DNA from: Amaurobius ferox
Taxonomy: Eukaryota; Arthropoda; Arachnida; Araneae; Amaurobiidae
DNA: 64,000 nt
Direction of reading: 5' to 3'
NCBI GenBank assembly: GCA_951213105.1
Contig: OX578136.1
Span: forward strand, 152,478,678 to 152,542,677
Within the stretch, counting starts at the first letter, position 1; each line of letters opens with the position of its first letter. Below the pieces are notes generated by a model. The model worked only from the letters and a program-made list of their open reading frames with translations. It was not told where the DNA came from and searched no databases. The position numbers and the translations under genes are program-made. Of the stretch, positions 47,787-60,800 are shown in pieces.

Positions 47787-49590
47787 ATTTAAAAGAATGC
47801 AAGCTACAGGACAAAGTTCCAGAAACAGCGTGCAAGATAAAATACAATACAAAATATACAGATTGAAATATAATAAAATACATTAAAATGCAAACTATTG
47901 GCAACAAATGATTTTTGAAAGTGATTTCCGATTAATAGAGATGTTTGTAGGGACGCTCACAATTTCTATGATCGACCCTAACCACCCCAATGGTAAACAG
48001 TACCGTTCGAATACCTCAATTACAGGCATTTACTTCAAGTTTGGGAACCATTACAATGGACAGTAAACTTTGAAGTACATCTTTAATGTGCTTAAAAGCT
48101 TAGATATAATATTTTAAAATTTGAAATCTTAACTACTTTGAACTAATTCTTATAAAAATATTAATATACGAATTATCAAAAAGTGTTGTCGGCTGCATAT
48201 GGTGGCAGATATATTTCAGAACTAATTATGGATAAGTATCTCTATTAGATATTTTGCTCCATAAAGAAAGTGCTGGCCTAATAACTGTCTGTGAGGGGCA
48301 GGGAGGGCAAATTTGCCGCTGAATTATACAAATTATCTAAATGTAAAAAAGTAAAACTTAATGGAAGATACAAAATTAAGTTATGCCACATTCAGACTAT
48401 AGGAACTATTTCAGGTGCCAAATACATTCTTCTGAAACGACCTCCTACATTAAAAGTTAATAACTTAAAATAAAATAGTGACTTCATCTTTATGTAGTGC
48501 AGTATCTTAATTAGATGAGTAACTACATCTTTCATATTATCAACTTTAATGTTTAAATATTTCACTAAACGACCCAAAGTTAACCATTCAAATGCATACT
48601 GAAAAATACTCGAGTAACTTACCCCAAGAGTTATTTGCATAGCTTCATCGAATTATTGCACTACCTCTCATCATTGAAAGCATGTTACTAAAAAAATAAC
48701 CGTAAAATCGTGGGAAACTTTTCACAGGAAAGACACATCTCCACAGTTGGAAAGGGAAATTTCAGTCAAAGGCACTACGTAAGAGAAAGGAAAAATTTTG
48801 AAATACTTGGAAAATTTTATTTTTTTAGTATCCTAATGTATAAAATTATTTTTATATCACAGTAAATATTCAAAACGAAACCTAAACGATGTATCTAAAT
48901 ATTATTCATATTTTTTTCAATTAAAAACTCAATCTGCTTCATAAAGTAATCATTACATGAAGCCTTATTGTTAGCGATACAGGTCATAGAAATGAATGGT
49001 ATAGGGAAAAAAATTGCACAGGAAACACTTTATATAACAATATTATGTTTCTTCCTTTTCTCTTACACGATTAATTGTCTGATTAAAAATGTATCTCTCT
49101 GGGGAAAACGTCTCACGAGCTGGTACAAATTATAGAAATCCAGAATATATACGTAATTTGACAAAATCGTTCTTTAGTCGTTCGTTCACGTATACTTCGA
49201 TACCATATTACAGGAATTTTCTTACCGGCTTCATTCGGTTGTGTTCAGGACTGACGCCCAATAAGATTGGTAATTTTTGGTCACAGGAAGTGGCGTCGTA
49301 AGTAATTTCGGGGAATTGGATTAGCTCAGAATGACACCCGAACTAAATAATATTGATATTTGAACGCTTTGGGTACTAACAGGACAGATTCATTTAATCA
49401 GTTCAGAAGAGTTCTCAACACGGTCTTAGATATATTCTGAAATCAGATTGGCGTATAGTTATTAAGGCTGAGTTCGCAAAGTTCTAAGTAGTAGTGTTCA
49501 CTAGTTTCAAGAAGTTTGATTAAACGTAGCTTGTACAGAAAGCATGGAAATAGAAACATGGCAGTGGCGGCATTTAAACCGGGGGCTACA
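47421..49590. other. No recognisable gene; (TA)n at 47742-47782
   Basis: Only short frames. 47540-47600 has Rpt-5-like words (ATTAGGTCCGGAGATA). The rest is AT-rich and unassigned. Confidence 0.4.
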
Positions 49591-49603
49591 GCATAGTAAG
49601 TGT

Positions 49604-49851
49604 GTTGTTGTTGTTACTTATCCCCCGTAGTGTGGTGAAGGAGCTCCTTGCACCACGTCCACTAGACCCCTGGTCCCAGGGCGAAGGGGAGAATAGGCAG
49701 TTTCACTCTTATTGAGGCTCCCCAAGAGCAGAAGTCTGATTTTGTCTCGACTACACAACATCCATGTCCGCTGACGGGATTCGAACCCACAACCCGGCAA
49801 TTGTGCGATCGGACGGAAACGCATGCCCCCGACCGCTCGACCACCGCATCG
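49604..49851 (-). mobile_element. tRNA-derived SINE, third copy, with ~13-bp target duplication
   Basis: Minus strand: GGTGGTCGAGCGGTCGGGGG, GTGGGTTCGAATCCCGTCAG and the same body as 27764-28016. It ends in AACAACAACA, like the LINE tail at 58130. Flanks GCATAGTAAGTGT (49591-49603) and GCATAGTCAGTGT (49852-49864) differ by one base. Confidence 0.9.
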
Positions 49852-49864
49852 GCATAGTCAGTGT

Positions 49865-50555
49865 ATAGTGTTAAGCTACAAACGTCTTGAACTCAAAGTA
49901 CTTCATTATTAGATGTCTTAAAGTGTTTCACCTAAAATAAAGAATAAATTTCATGTATGATGATGCAACAACTCAACAAAAGAAATCTCACTGTTAAACT
50001 TAGAAGCATTAATTTAATGCTGATTTTATATGAGTATGATCAACTTTTGATAATCTTGAACTCATTTGAAAAATAAATTTAATAAGGCAAACTAGTAACC
50101 CCAGTGGGACCCCTTGTGAGGTTGTCTGTCTGTTGTCTCTGATATGCTGTGAGAATTTAGGATCATAGTACGAGGTTTATGAAATGAAATGAGAAATTTC
50201 TTTCACCGAAATCTTTTTTCGGCCAATTTGCAGAGTTTTATGCTTATCTACAGTTCTCTACAATTTAATACAAAATGCGGCTTCCTAGTCTTCGCGGAGT
50301 TAGAACTGTTATTGCCATACTCGTATTTTTCAAATGAACAATCTTGTCAATTTTTGAATGCGTGTCAAAAGATTATTAGCTTCAGTAAAATACAAACAGC
50401 GATTTCCTAGATCAAGTATTCGCGATTAAACATGCCTATATAAATATGCTGACATGTTTTAATTGTTCAGATATATTGTGTGGAAAAAATCGGCAGTGGA
50501 TAGAGCTGAAATGGTTTTGCGTGAAAGCATTTGTGTGGGTGTGTAGGGGGGTGTT
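49865..50555. other. No recognisable gene
   Basis: A frame of 73 codons at 50189-50410 has no domain. Nothing else seen. Confidence 0.4.
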
Positions 50556-50556
50556 T

Positions 50557-51036
50557 TGTGTTCTTTAGGCATTTTCAAAACAGTTCAAAATATGGAAATA
50601 TCGAAATTAATATCACCTTTTCAAAATAGTTCAAAATATTAAGGTATTGAAATTAGAGTCACCTTTTTAAAGTAGTTCGAAATAATAAAATGTTAAAATT
50701 AACCACATTTTCAAAATAGTTCAAATATTAAAATATCGAAATTATAACCACTCTATTTCAAAAACTATGAATCTGATCTAAAATCGAAATATATATTGTG
50801 TTCTTTAGGCATTTTCAAAACAGTTCAAAATATGGAAATATCGAAATTAATATCACCTTTTCAAAATAGTTCAAAATATTAAGGTATTGAAATTAGAATA
50901 ATCTTTTTAAAGTAGTTCGAAATAATAAAATGTTAAAATTAACCACATTTTCAAAATAGTTCAAATATTAAAATATCGAAATTATAACCACTCTATTTCA
51001 AAAACTATGAATCTGATCTAAAATCGAAATATATAT
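50557..51036. repeat. Tandem duplication, period 240 bp, built from ~60-bp sub-repeats
   Basis: The units start at TGTGTTCTTTAGGCATTTTC (50557 and 50797) and differ at only a few bases. Inside each, TTTTCAAAATAGTTCAAA, AATAT(C/T)GAAATTA recurs three to four times, so it is a higher-order repeat. Confidence 0.9.
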
Positions 51037-51510
51037 CGTTGTTATGCTTTTAAAGAGCTACAAAATATTTCTTATAGTTCAAAGCACATTTAGTTTTCGA
51101 GATATAAACATTACAAATTAGAAACACGAAAAAATTTCAATACTTTTTAACTTTATAAGACGATTTCTCGAAATCTATAATAGCTTTGTAAAAACAAATT
51201 ATTAATCTAGAAATAGAATCTCTTACTAAATTTTTTTATTGCATATTGTTGATATCTATCTTTTATAGATTAGAAGATATTTCGAGTAAAAGTAAGCAAA
51301 GTGAGGTAAAAATTCACTCGGACAAAAACTGCATAGTTTTTACGAAAAAAATTTTAAAATATTCAAATATTGAAATTATTTTTACATATTCGTAAATGTT
51401 ACATATCTCCAGCAAAACCAGTAAAATTATTTACACTTTTATCGGTTAGTTCCGGAAATAAAAACGCTCAAAATATTTACATTTTTCATAACGCTCCCAT
51501 TTCAGGCCCC
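51037..51510. repeat. Rpt-5 copy b
   Basis: Diverged partner of 41050-41600 (see there), in the same orientation. Confidence 0.7.
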
Positions 51511-51540
51511 GACCATACATGCTAATCACATAAAAAAATA

Positions 51541-52454
51541 TCTGATGTGGGCAACAAATGACTTTCCTTATATAATGCAGTGAATTTACTATTTTTACAG
51601 TAAAAAACTTATATCTTCTTATAGTAGATACTTATATTCTTGCTAAGATAGTGAATTTTCGACAATTAGTCGTCATTTTCATTGATTTAGCATCATTTTT
51701 ATCCATTCGGCGAGATTTTCGTTAACTTGGCAACATTTCATAAAGTCGCGAAGTTGGAGACATTCCGTCAAATTGGTCGCCAAAATCTCGCCAAGCGTTA
51801 TGGACGGAGAAATAAGTTATTCTTATAGCAGATAAATGACGATTGGCGTTCAAATACAAAAGCATTACTCAAAATATCTTTTCTCATGAATGGAACGAGC
51901 TAGATCCACGAGAATGATGTCACACAATTTATCGTATGGTATTATATATGAAAAGTGAACATGTTTCTCAACAGTTAATATATTTTTTTATTTGTGGGAT
52001 TTTTCGATAAATGTATTTGAAAAATGTGCAATATCTCGAAAACGGTTCATGCTAGCGCACTAAAGTTTATGTCAATCGTTTTCTAAGGAAAAGTTACATA
52101 AGAAATGTCTATCTGCGTAACTTTATTAAAGGTTTTGATTTTTTGATGATTTTTTCAAAATTTCATTCGAAAATTTAGGAGAGTTCTGAACATTCGATTA
52201 CGTTTGAAAACAATAGGCTTCCAGTATTCACGGATTGTGATTTTTGTACCAAATTTCATTCGAATTGCTCCATTCGTTCGTGAGATATCGTCTCCACAGG
52301 CTCACTGACACACACACACACAGACATCACTTCAAAAATGTTTGATTCGTGATCAGGGATGCTTGAAAAGTGCTCTCCCGTCGAAAACTCGAATTCGAAT
52401 TTTTCGACCCCGTCACAATACTTTCCTTATACATTATGTATATAAGGAAAGTAA
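51541..52454 (+). mobile_element. Rpt-1 copy d
   Basis: Begins TCTGATGTGGGCAACAAATG after ATAAAAAAATA and ends in the ACTTTCCTTATA..TATAAGGAAAGT hairpin. A short (CA)n lies at 52308-52321. It ends about 420 bases upstream of the lipocalin start codon. Confidence 0.8.
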
Positions 52455-52871
52455 AAATTGATACAGAGGCAACTTCTAAAAATGTAACATAAGTAGAAGC
52501 AGATTTAAATATGATAAATATATAGCGCCTCCTCTCACGTGTTAGGAGAATCCCAATTTTCTGCACATATTTATTTTTATCCGCTATCCCAAGCACAAAT
52601 GATATCGAAGTGCGAAAATGAAAATAAAAGCAAGCTGTCACGATATTGAGGCCTATCAAATACTTGAATAAGCCCGTACTTTTAAAAGCTCTCTACCAGT
52701 CTGAACAAAATTGAAAAAAAAATAACCCTTTCTTACTAATCAGGATAGATAAAATAAGAAAGATAAAACGATTAAACGATAGCCTGAGAGCTAACATCTG
52801 CAATATTTCTTTTTTTGAGAGCGTTTTACTCGATTCATTCTCAGATCTTCCGAATCGAACGTCTTGCAAAC
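52455..52871 (+). promoter_or_regulatory. Probable promoter and 5' leader of the lipocalin gene
   Basis: The 417 bases between Rpt-1 copy d and the start codon. No clear TATA box. TTACTCGATTCATTCTC and TCAGATC near 52826-52847 are possible initiator-like starts. The reading frame is open upstream of the ATG but has no other ATG, so 52872 (GCAAACATGG) is the first possible start. Confidence 0.35.
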
Positions 52872-52985
52872 ATGGCTGCTGGAAGTGTTGCGGTTTTTGT
52901 GCTGTTCCTCAGCCTCGCTTCGGCCGTGAGAATTGACATGTGTAAAGTCAAACCACCCGTCATGCAAAATTTTGAGCTTTTAAAG
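52872..52985 (+). CDS. Lipocalin exon 1 (signal peptide)
   Basis: 38 codons, starting MAAGSVAVFV and ending MQNFELLK, followed by the donor GTAAGAATAAG. Phase 0. Encodes the signal peptide and Cys23. Confidence 0.85.
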
Positions 52986-54773
52986 GTAAGAATAAGAATT
53001 TATGGCATAAAATAGTGCTCAGCATGGGCGAACTGCATCTTCATAAATCAATTCTGTTGAAGGTTATCAGCAGCGAAGAGTCGGTCGTTTCTGTATGTTG
53101 GAATAAAAACACATCAAATGTAGGCAGCAGACGACTTTCACTACTTGATGCAATGGTTTTACTTCCTTCAGAGCAAAATAATGATGGTTAAGATCCATTC
53201 ACAACGTTTTTCAGATTGAATAATCATCACCTAAATTGAAATTTGGCAATTTTGTCAACTTACAAGTCCTATATAGAATCACTTATTCATACTCACCTGC
53301 GAAATTCTCACCAAAATGCAATCCTTCAGAGAAGATTCATATTTGAATTCAGAAATAATATGACCGTGCATTTTAACAAGCATGGCAAGTGTCGTTAGAG
53401 GCCCCGGTGATACGACATTTTGACCGGTATTTATTGCCTCTCATATACGCGTTTTGTTTGTTTCCGGTTTCAATTCGTAGTCATTAGGCAATGCTCTTTA
53501 AAATTTATAATTGGCTTTTTTTGTCTGTATCGATATGTCGTCAAATTCTTTATCCTAACATTTTTAAATTCTTCGCTGGGGAGCACCACAATCACTTTTA
53601 TTTGATCGCTGATGGTCACTTTACAATGGATAAACTTAGCATGAACCTTTTCTTACCTAGTTTTTGAGAACTTTCATAAAAAGTCCCATATACACTCCTT
53701 TTATGAAGAGAATATTATTTGCGTATGTGTCATTTTTGATAGATAAAGAAATAACTTGCGGCATTCCATAACTGTCCGACAAAAATCCTTTAACATTTTT
53801 ATTATTATAAGTTGCCCAAAGGCTTGTCACCAAATAAATTGGTTGCATTCGGCTGATTTGCGTAAATACATATCATTTTAAAACCATTTGAATGTTTAGC
53901 GTAGTGCAAACAATCATTTTTTAATAAACACTACCACCATTGATTCGGGTATTTTTGTTTTCATTATAAGTAACATTAAGGGAATTTCAAATTTAAAAAA
54001 AAAATCTGATGTGGGCAACACATGACTTTCCTTATATAATGCAATGAATTTAATACTTTTACAGTTAAAAAAAATGTCATTCTTATAGTAGATTCTTATA
54101 TTTTTTCCAAGATATTCAATTTTCTTCAATTAGTCGCCATTTTCATTGATTTAGCTACATTTTTATCAATTTGGCGAGATTTTTGTTAGTTTGGCAACAC
54201 TTAAAAATGTCGCCAAATTGGCGACATTCCGCCAAATTCGTCGCCAAAATCTCGCCCAGCGTTATGGACGGGAAAATAAGTTATTCTTACGGCAGATAAA
54301 TGACTATTGGCGTTCAAATACAAAAGTATTACTCAAAGTCTCTTTTTTCATGAATGGAACGAGCTAGATACACGAGAATGATGTCACCCTATTTATTGCA
54401 TGGTATTATATATGAAAAGTGAACATGTTTCTCAATAGAAAATATATTTTTTTTTATTTTATATAACTTTTTGATAATTCTTTTAAAAAATGTGCAATAT
54501 CTCGAGAATGGTTCATGTTAGCGTTCTAAAATTTATGTCAATCGTTTTCTAATGAAAAATTACATAAGAAATGTCTATTTGCGTAACTTTATTAATGGTT
54601 TTGATTTTTTGACGATTTTTTCAATATTTCATTCGAAAATTTTGGGGGGTTCTGAACATTCGATTGCGTATAAAAACAATAGGTTTCCAGTGTTTACGAA
54701 TTGTGATTTTTGTACCAAATTTGGTTCGAATCGGTCCATTCGTTCGTCAGTTATCGTCTCCACAGACTGACTG

Positions 54774-54806
<33 letters not shown>

Positions 54807-57800
54807 TCACCTCAAAAATGTTTGATTCGTGATCAGGGATGCTTGAAACGTGCTCTCCTGTCGAAAACTCGAATTCGAATTTTCGACCCCGTCACAATAC
54901 TTTCCTTATACATTATGTATATAAGGAAAGTAATAACATTAAGGGAATTTCAAATTAAAAAAAAATTAGCACTAACCATATGGATTGCAAAAAAGCATGC
55001 AGTTTTAGTTTCTGCATAAAGTATCTGCGCATAAAATTTAACTGCGATATATGCGAGTCCATAAAGTATTATCGAGACCACGTCTGTGTTCCACATGCAC
55101 ACGTGAACCGATTTCCGAATGTATTGTAAATGTGTCCGTAAATCTCAAAAGATACTTTTCCGTTCAAATCTCGAATTTAAGGGGTGGATGCGAGAACTGT
55201 GTAAGTTCAAAATTCCAATTTTTCGAGACAGTATAAAATTTGAATAGAAATTTCTTGTACCATACTTAATTACAATTGACTATGATAGTAGAAAAAAATG
55301 CAAGTGACCTATTACTTGCAGTGCAAGTGACCTATTACTGTACAAGGGTGGATTTACCTTGCTATTGTACCAAAGTGAATAAATAATTTTGCATTATAGC
55401 AAATTGTAGCTTTAATTAATTGAAGTGTAAACTGCAATAGTTAAATAAAAGCAGCCATTAAATTACTATTCTGGTTTATAATTGATTAGATTACAAATGT
55501 GGCTTTATTAAACAACAAAGTCCAATGATTGCTCGTCAGCGGTTTCTAATGTCTGACATCCATTGTTTTGCACTTTTGATTGTAGAACTAAAAGTCACTT
55601 GGAGACAGTAGGTGGACAATTTCATCACAGCTTTCTTTTTTTTTTATTCCCTATAATCGCGAGTTATCTTTAGTAATTGTTGTATGAGGTAAGTGTTTTC
55701 CATATATACAGGGTGATTATAATTAAAGTTCCGATTTTAGAACGCTGTAATATAAGAACCACTGGTTCGAATGACCTGAAATTTGACATGAGTATACGTG
55801 AAGCAATGGAATTTTGTTTGGCGAAGGAAAAAAAAAATTCTTCAAAAATGTACTGATAGACGGCGCTGTATTTTCCAAACACGAGCTATTGTTAGCCGAA
55901 AGAACCAATTTAATTAACATCACTTAATTTAATAATTGATTGAAACATCATGAAAACATGAAACAAACACCTAATACGCAAGAAATGTTCAATATGCCGT
56001 CCACCGTACTCGGCTGCGAGTTGAAAGCGCAAAACAGCATGTTTCACAACAGATCGGAGTGTATCAGAGGTGATGCTGTAGATGTGGTGCTGTAGATGTG
56101 GTGCTAGTCAGCTAAGTTCGTCGAACCTCCTGAGAGCAGTTAACGCACAGTCACCGTTCTGGTAGAAAAATTTTGCGAGCAAAGCACGATTCTTCAGTGA
56201 CAGAGTCATGACAAGGCACTCAATGAGAATTGCATGTGCTCCTCGTTTTTATCACAAATGTAATGTGCGGTGCGCATGCATAGTCTTAATGCCTAGTCAT
56301 AGTGCCTAGTCATAGTGCCTTAATGCCTAGTCATAGTGCGCATGCCTAGTCTTAATGCCTAGTCAGTGCGCATGCCTAGTCATACCTCCAGATTAGAGGT
56401 GTGCTTTCACGCGCGACCTAGCGGCTAATTTTTTCGTTCTTCGTCAAACAAATTCAATGTTGGATTCATACATTGCCATTTTTTGGTACATTTTTGAAGT
56501 AATTTTCTTTTCGCCAAACAAAATTCCATTGCTTCACGTATACTCAGGTCAAATTTCAGGTCATTCTGACCAGTAGTTCTTACTTCACAGCGTTTTAAAA
56601 TCGCAACTTTAATTATAATCACCCTGTATATATCAGTGATTAAAAGGACATACATTGTTTTTACACCAAATTAAAGGCCGAGTTTTCTCTATGATTTAAA
56701 ATTTAGAAGTAAAAACCATCAAAAATGGACTTATATAATTCTTGAACCTAGCCCTAGAATTTTAAAACCTTCGGGAAAATAATACTTTCTCTATACAATA
56801 GTACGAGAACGTAAAGTAAACTTTTATACTCTACGATTACTTTGCTTGAGTGCTCCAGTTTATTCAGTGTTGTTTCTGCAGCTGGAAGGAAAATGGTACG
56901 AGTACGCCCGGTTCCCGAACCTCTTTCAGTTGATCTACAAGGAAAGGTGCAACTCTCAGGACATGACGGTGGACGGAGACGGAATCCGTTTCAAGACAAC
57001 CTTCATCAACGAAACGTAAGTAGGACTGAAATGTTATGTCTCCATAGAGGTACAAGTTTTCTCACTGTCATTGCAGGCATCAGCTATTTCAAGATGAAAA
57101 GTACACAGTAGATAGAGCTCTCTCATGGAAACACGGTCTTTCAAGCGGAAATCTCTGCCATTAAAGTCGCTATTCAATGGGCGTTGGACAACAATACAAA
57201 GGTCAATATTTTTTCGGACAGTTTGTCCTCCATTCTGGCTCTAAAATCTGTTAAAAATAGATCCAAATACTTATGTGATATTAAACTTTTGGCCCTTTCG
57301 GCATCTAAATTAATTAACATTCGATGGGTTAAAGCCCATGCTGGAATACTGGGAAACGAAGTTGCTGACTCTCATGCCAAAGCCGCCTCCCTTTCTGGTT
57401 CCCCTTTTTCGGTCCCTTTCCCTTATTCTCTTCTCACTCGTCAATGTAAAATATTCCTAAATAATCTGTGGCAAACTTACTTAAACGACTATATCTCTCC
57501 CCGTAATCACGATTCGGCCCGTATTCTTTCTTTCCTCCCTTTGGTTGACCCTTCTCTTCTTATTTGTAACAGATTTCTTGTTTATTTTATTACCGGACAC
57601 GGACCGTTCCTTGATTACCTCAAATTCTTTAAGCACAAAACCTCTTCTAACTGTCCCTGTAATGCTTTTGGTGACGCTGATCACTATGTTTTTTCCTGTC
57701 CCTTTTCTAAAAAATACCACCTCGTCAAACCTTCCCCTGCCCACTCTGCAGCTTGGTTTTCCGGTGTCCGCAGAAATAAAGTATTAATAAACAAACTGAA

Positions 57801-60800
57801 GGACTGTATTCAAACTGCGAGAGAGATTTCAAATTCTGTTAGGTGACACTTCTGTGAGTATTCTCTGCTCTTAATTTTTGGTGATCTATGAATTTCTTAA
57901 TCCTGTTTTTGCTCCTGGGTTCTCCCCCTTTGGTGTGAGACTCCTTGAATTTCTTGTGCATTTCTTGAATTTTATGTATGTCTGTTTGTCGGATGTTAGT
58001 TGTGTGTGATGACCATTGTATTGTGTTAGGATTGTTTGTTGTGTAAAGTTTTACACACAGATTAATACGCTTCCCGACCGTCCAAACAGTTACCTTACAC
58101 CTTTCTGGTAGGTCGGACGGTCTGGGTTTCAACAACAACAACAGTAGATAGAGAACCTATTCTTGGATGCTGCATTCCACAATGAGAGCTTGATCCTAAC
58201 TTTATAATGCCCCAAACTGGCGAATTCTGTGAGCATGAACTTGGCAGATCCAGACATTAGCAAGGTGTCATAGAACTGTTATATCATCAATATATTCGAT
58301 TTTTTTTCAAAATCGAAAGATTTTATCGAACGATTAGATTGACTCGTGCATCAAAGTTCAAGCCTTTATCTCTCATATTTCGAACGTTCTGTCGTGGGGC
58401 ACATCCTCAAATAATATTTTATAAGAAAAATCCGATTTTTCGCGAAGTTTTATCGAATTCTGGATCCATGTACTAAATTTCAAGTCTCCGTCTTACTTAA
58501 AAGAAGCTGTTTCCCATTTTTTAGCAAATCATTTTTTAGCAAATTTGGTGTGCGGTACCCCTGAAGTAGGAAATATTGGAAAACTGAAATCGTACGCTTT
58601 CTTCTTTTCGAACTAATTCCTACACGAAATTCAAAACATCTAATTACCGTTAAGTTTTTTTTTCCTTTCTAATTTCGCATTTTGGACATTTTGGAGTTTG
58701 CCCCTCACCCTACCTTAATAAACATTAAAAAAAGTAATTACTGAAGCATTATCGCATGATTGATCCATTTACAAAATTACAAGTCCCTATCTCATTTAAA
58801 AAGCGTTTTTCACTTATTCGGCAATTGAACATCTTAGCGTGCTTCACCCCTAAAGTAACAAATTGTGCAAAACCGGAATTGTACACTTTCTTCTTTTCTA
58901 ACAATCTGTCTTTGCGCCAAATTTAAAGTCTTTACTTCACCGCGAAGTATGTTCTCTATCTTTTTATTTTTTGAACGTTTTTATGTGAGTAAAACTCCTC
59001 CTGAAATGAACATTTTTGTAAAAATATTATTTTTACTGGGGGTTTTAGCTAATGATTAACCCGTATACAGAATTGCAAGTCTCCATCTCACTTTAAAGAA
59101 AGCTTTTATCATTTTTTTCATCAAATCGAATATTTTATTATACGGCACCCCTAAATTAGCAAATATTTTAAAACTGAAATTGTACACTTTCTTGTTTTCA
59201 AACTATCTAACCAAACACCAAATTAAAAACCTGTATCTTATCGCAAAGTATATTTTTATATCATTTCACCTTTCGAACGTTTCGATGGGGAGCACCCCCC
59301 CCCTCACATTAACATTTTTTTAACTCTATTCTTGGGTTTCTTATCAAATGATTGGTCCATGTACCTAATTTCAAGTTTCTATAACATTTTAAAGGAGGAA
59401 TATCTCATTTATACGGCAAATCGAACATTTTTTTTAACACACCGTTACAGGGGGTTCTGTTAAATGAATACTGGATGTAGCTAAAAATGTATGACAGGCA
59501 GATGGACACTTGGTATTTATTATATATAGATGGTAATATTGTTGTGAATAATTAAGTTATATTATGTTTTTCCTTTATTATTATATATTGTATAATTTTG
59601 TTATAAATTATATATTATGTTATTCATCAATATTATATCTATATATATAAAGAAGAAAGGTATGTATGTATGTATGTATGTATGTATGATCCAACATCAA
59701 GGAAGAACGGCTGAATCGAATTAGCCCCACTTAAAATTTAGTCTATGTTTCGAGTTTCTAGCACCAGGAGTTGTCGCGGTATTAATGAAAAACGAAACTT
59801 TCGTTTGTCTCATCATAACGGGAAAACAGCTGCACCGAATTTAATAAAAATTTTTGGGTAGCTTTGAAATAGTGCCCCATAAATTTGGTCTAAGTTTCGA
59901 GTTTCTAAGACTAGGGGTTGTCGCGATATTAATGGAAAACGAAACCGTTTCCTAGAAGTTCCACTCTCTAGCTCCATGATTCCCAACGAAAAAAGGTTGA
60001 AAATCGTTGGTTTAAAACTTGAAAATCAATTAAATCTGAGTTTTGTGGCAGTTTATTGAACGTATTAGTCACTTTTGAAAATCGCAGGTTTGAAATATGA
60101 ATTTAAATGAAAACTTTATCACCATGGTTTATTTTTCACAGGCTTATTCAACAAATTTTATTAATTTTAATAATAAATTAATGAATAAAAAATATCTACC
60201 TATCTATCTATCTATAAAGAAGAAAAGTATGTATGTATGATCCAATGGATCTGATTGGTCAAAGACTGGCCGTGCTTAGGCAATGCGTGAATAAGTACTT
60301 CCTTTTATGGTTATCATTTCAAATATTAAAAAAACTCCATTTCAATCAAATCTTCTTATGTAATTTTTATCAGAGTTGTGTATATTCCGAGCAACGCCGG
60401 GTAATCGCTGCTAGTATATCATATAATTTCGTAGTATTCAATGAAAAATTCTTGAAAAGTCTAAATAAATCCACGCCCATGAAAAGTAATTAGTAAATCT
60501 CATATCGAGGTCCAATGGTCATGGGATGTTTAAATTGAAAATTGGATTGTGAATTGTGTCTAACGATGTTTTGCATCTGTCAATAAATGCAATTCAGTTT
60601 AATTGTTTGCATTTCAGATCCGGAAATGAAGTTTCTCTTTATGGAAATATGACTGTGACACCTACAAAGCCAGGAAAAGTTCTTGTGAACCTGCCTGCAA
60701 GTGAGAAACTGAGCATACTATATAAAAAACTCTTCTTTCTCTCTCATTGCTTATTTATTTATTTATCTGATTGTCTGTCCCATTCACTAACAAATTTGGT

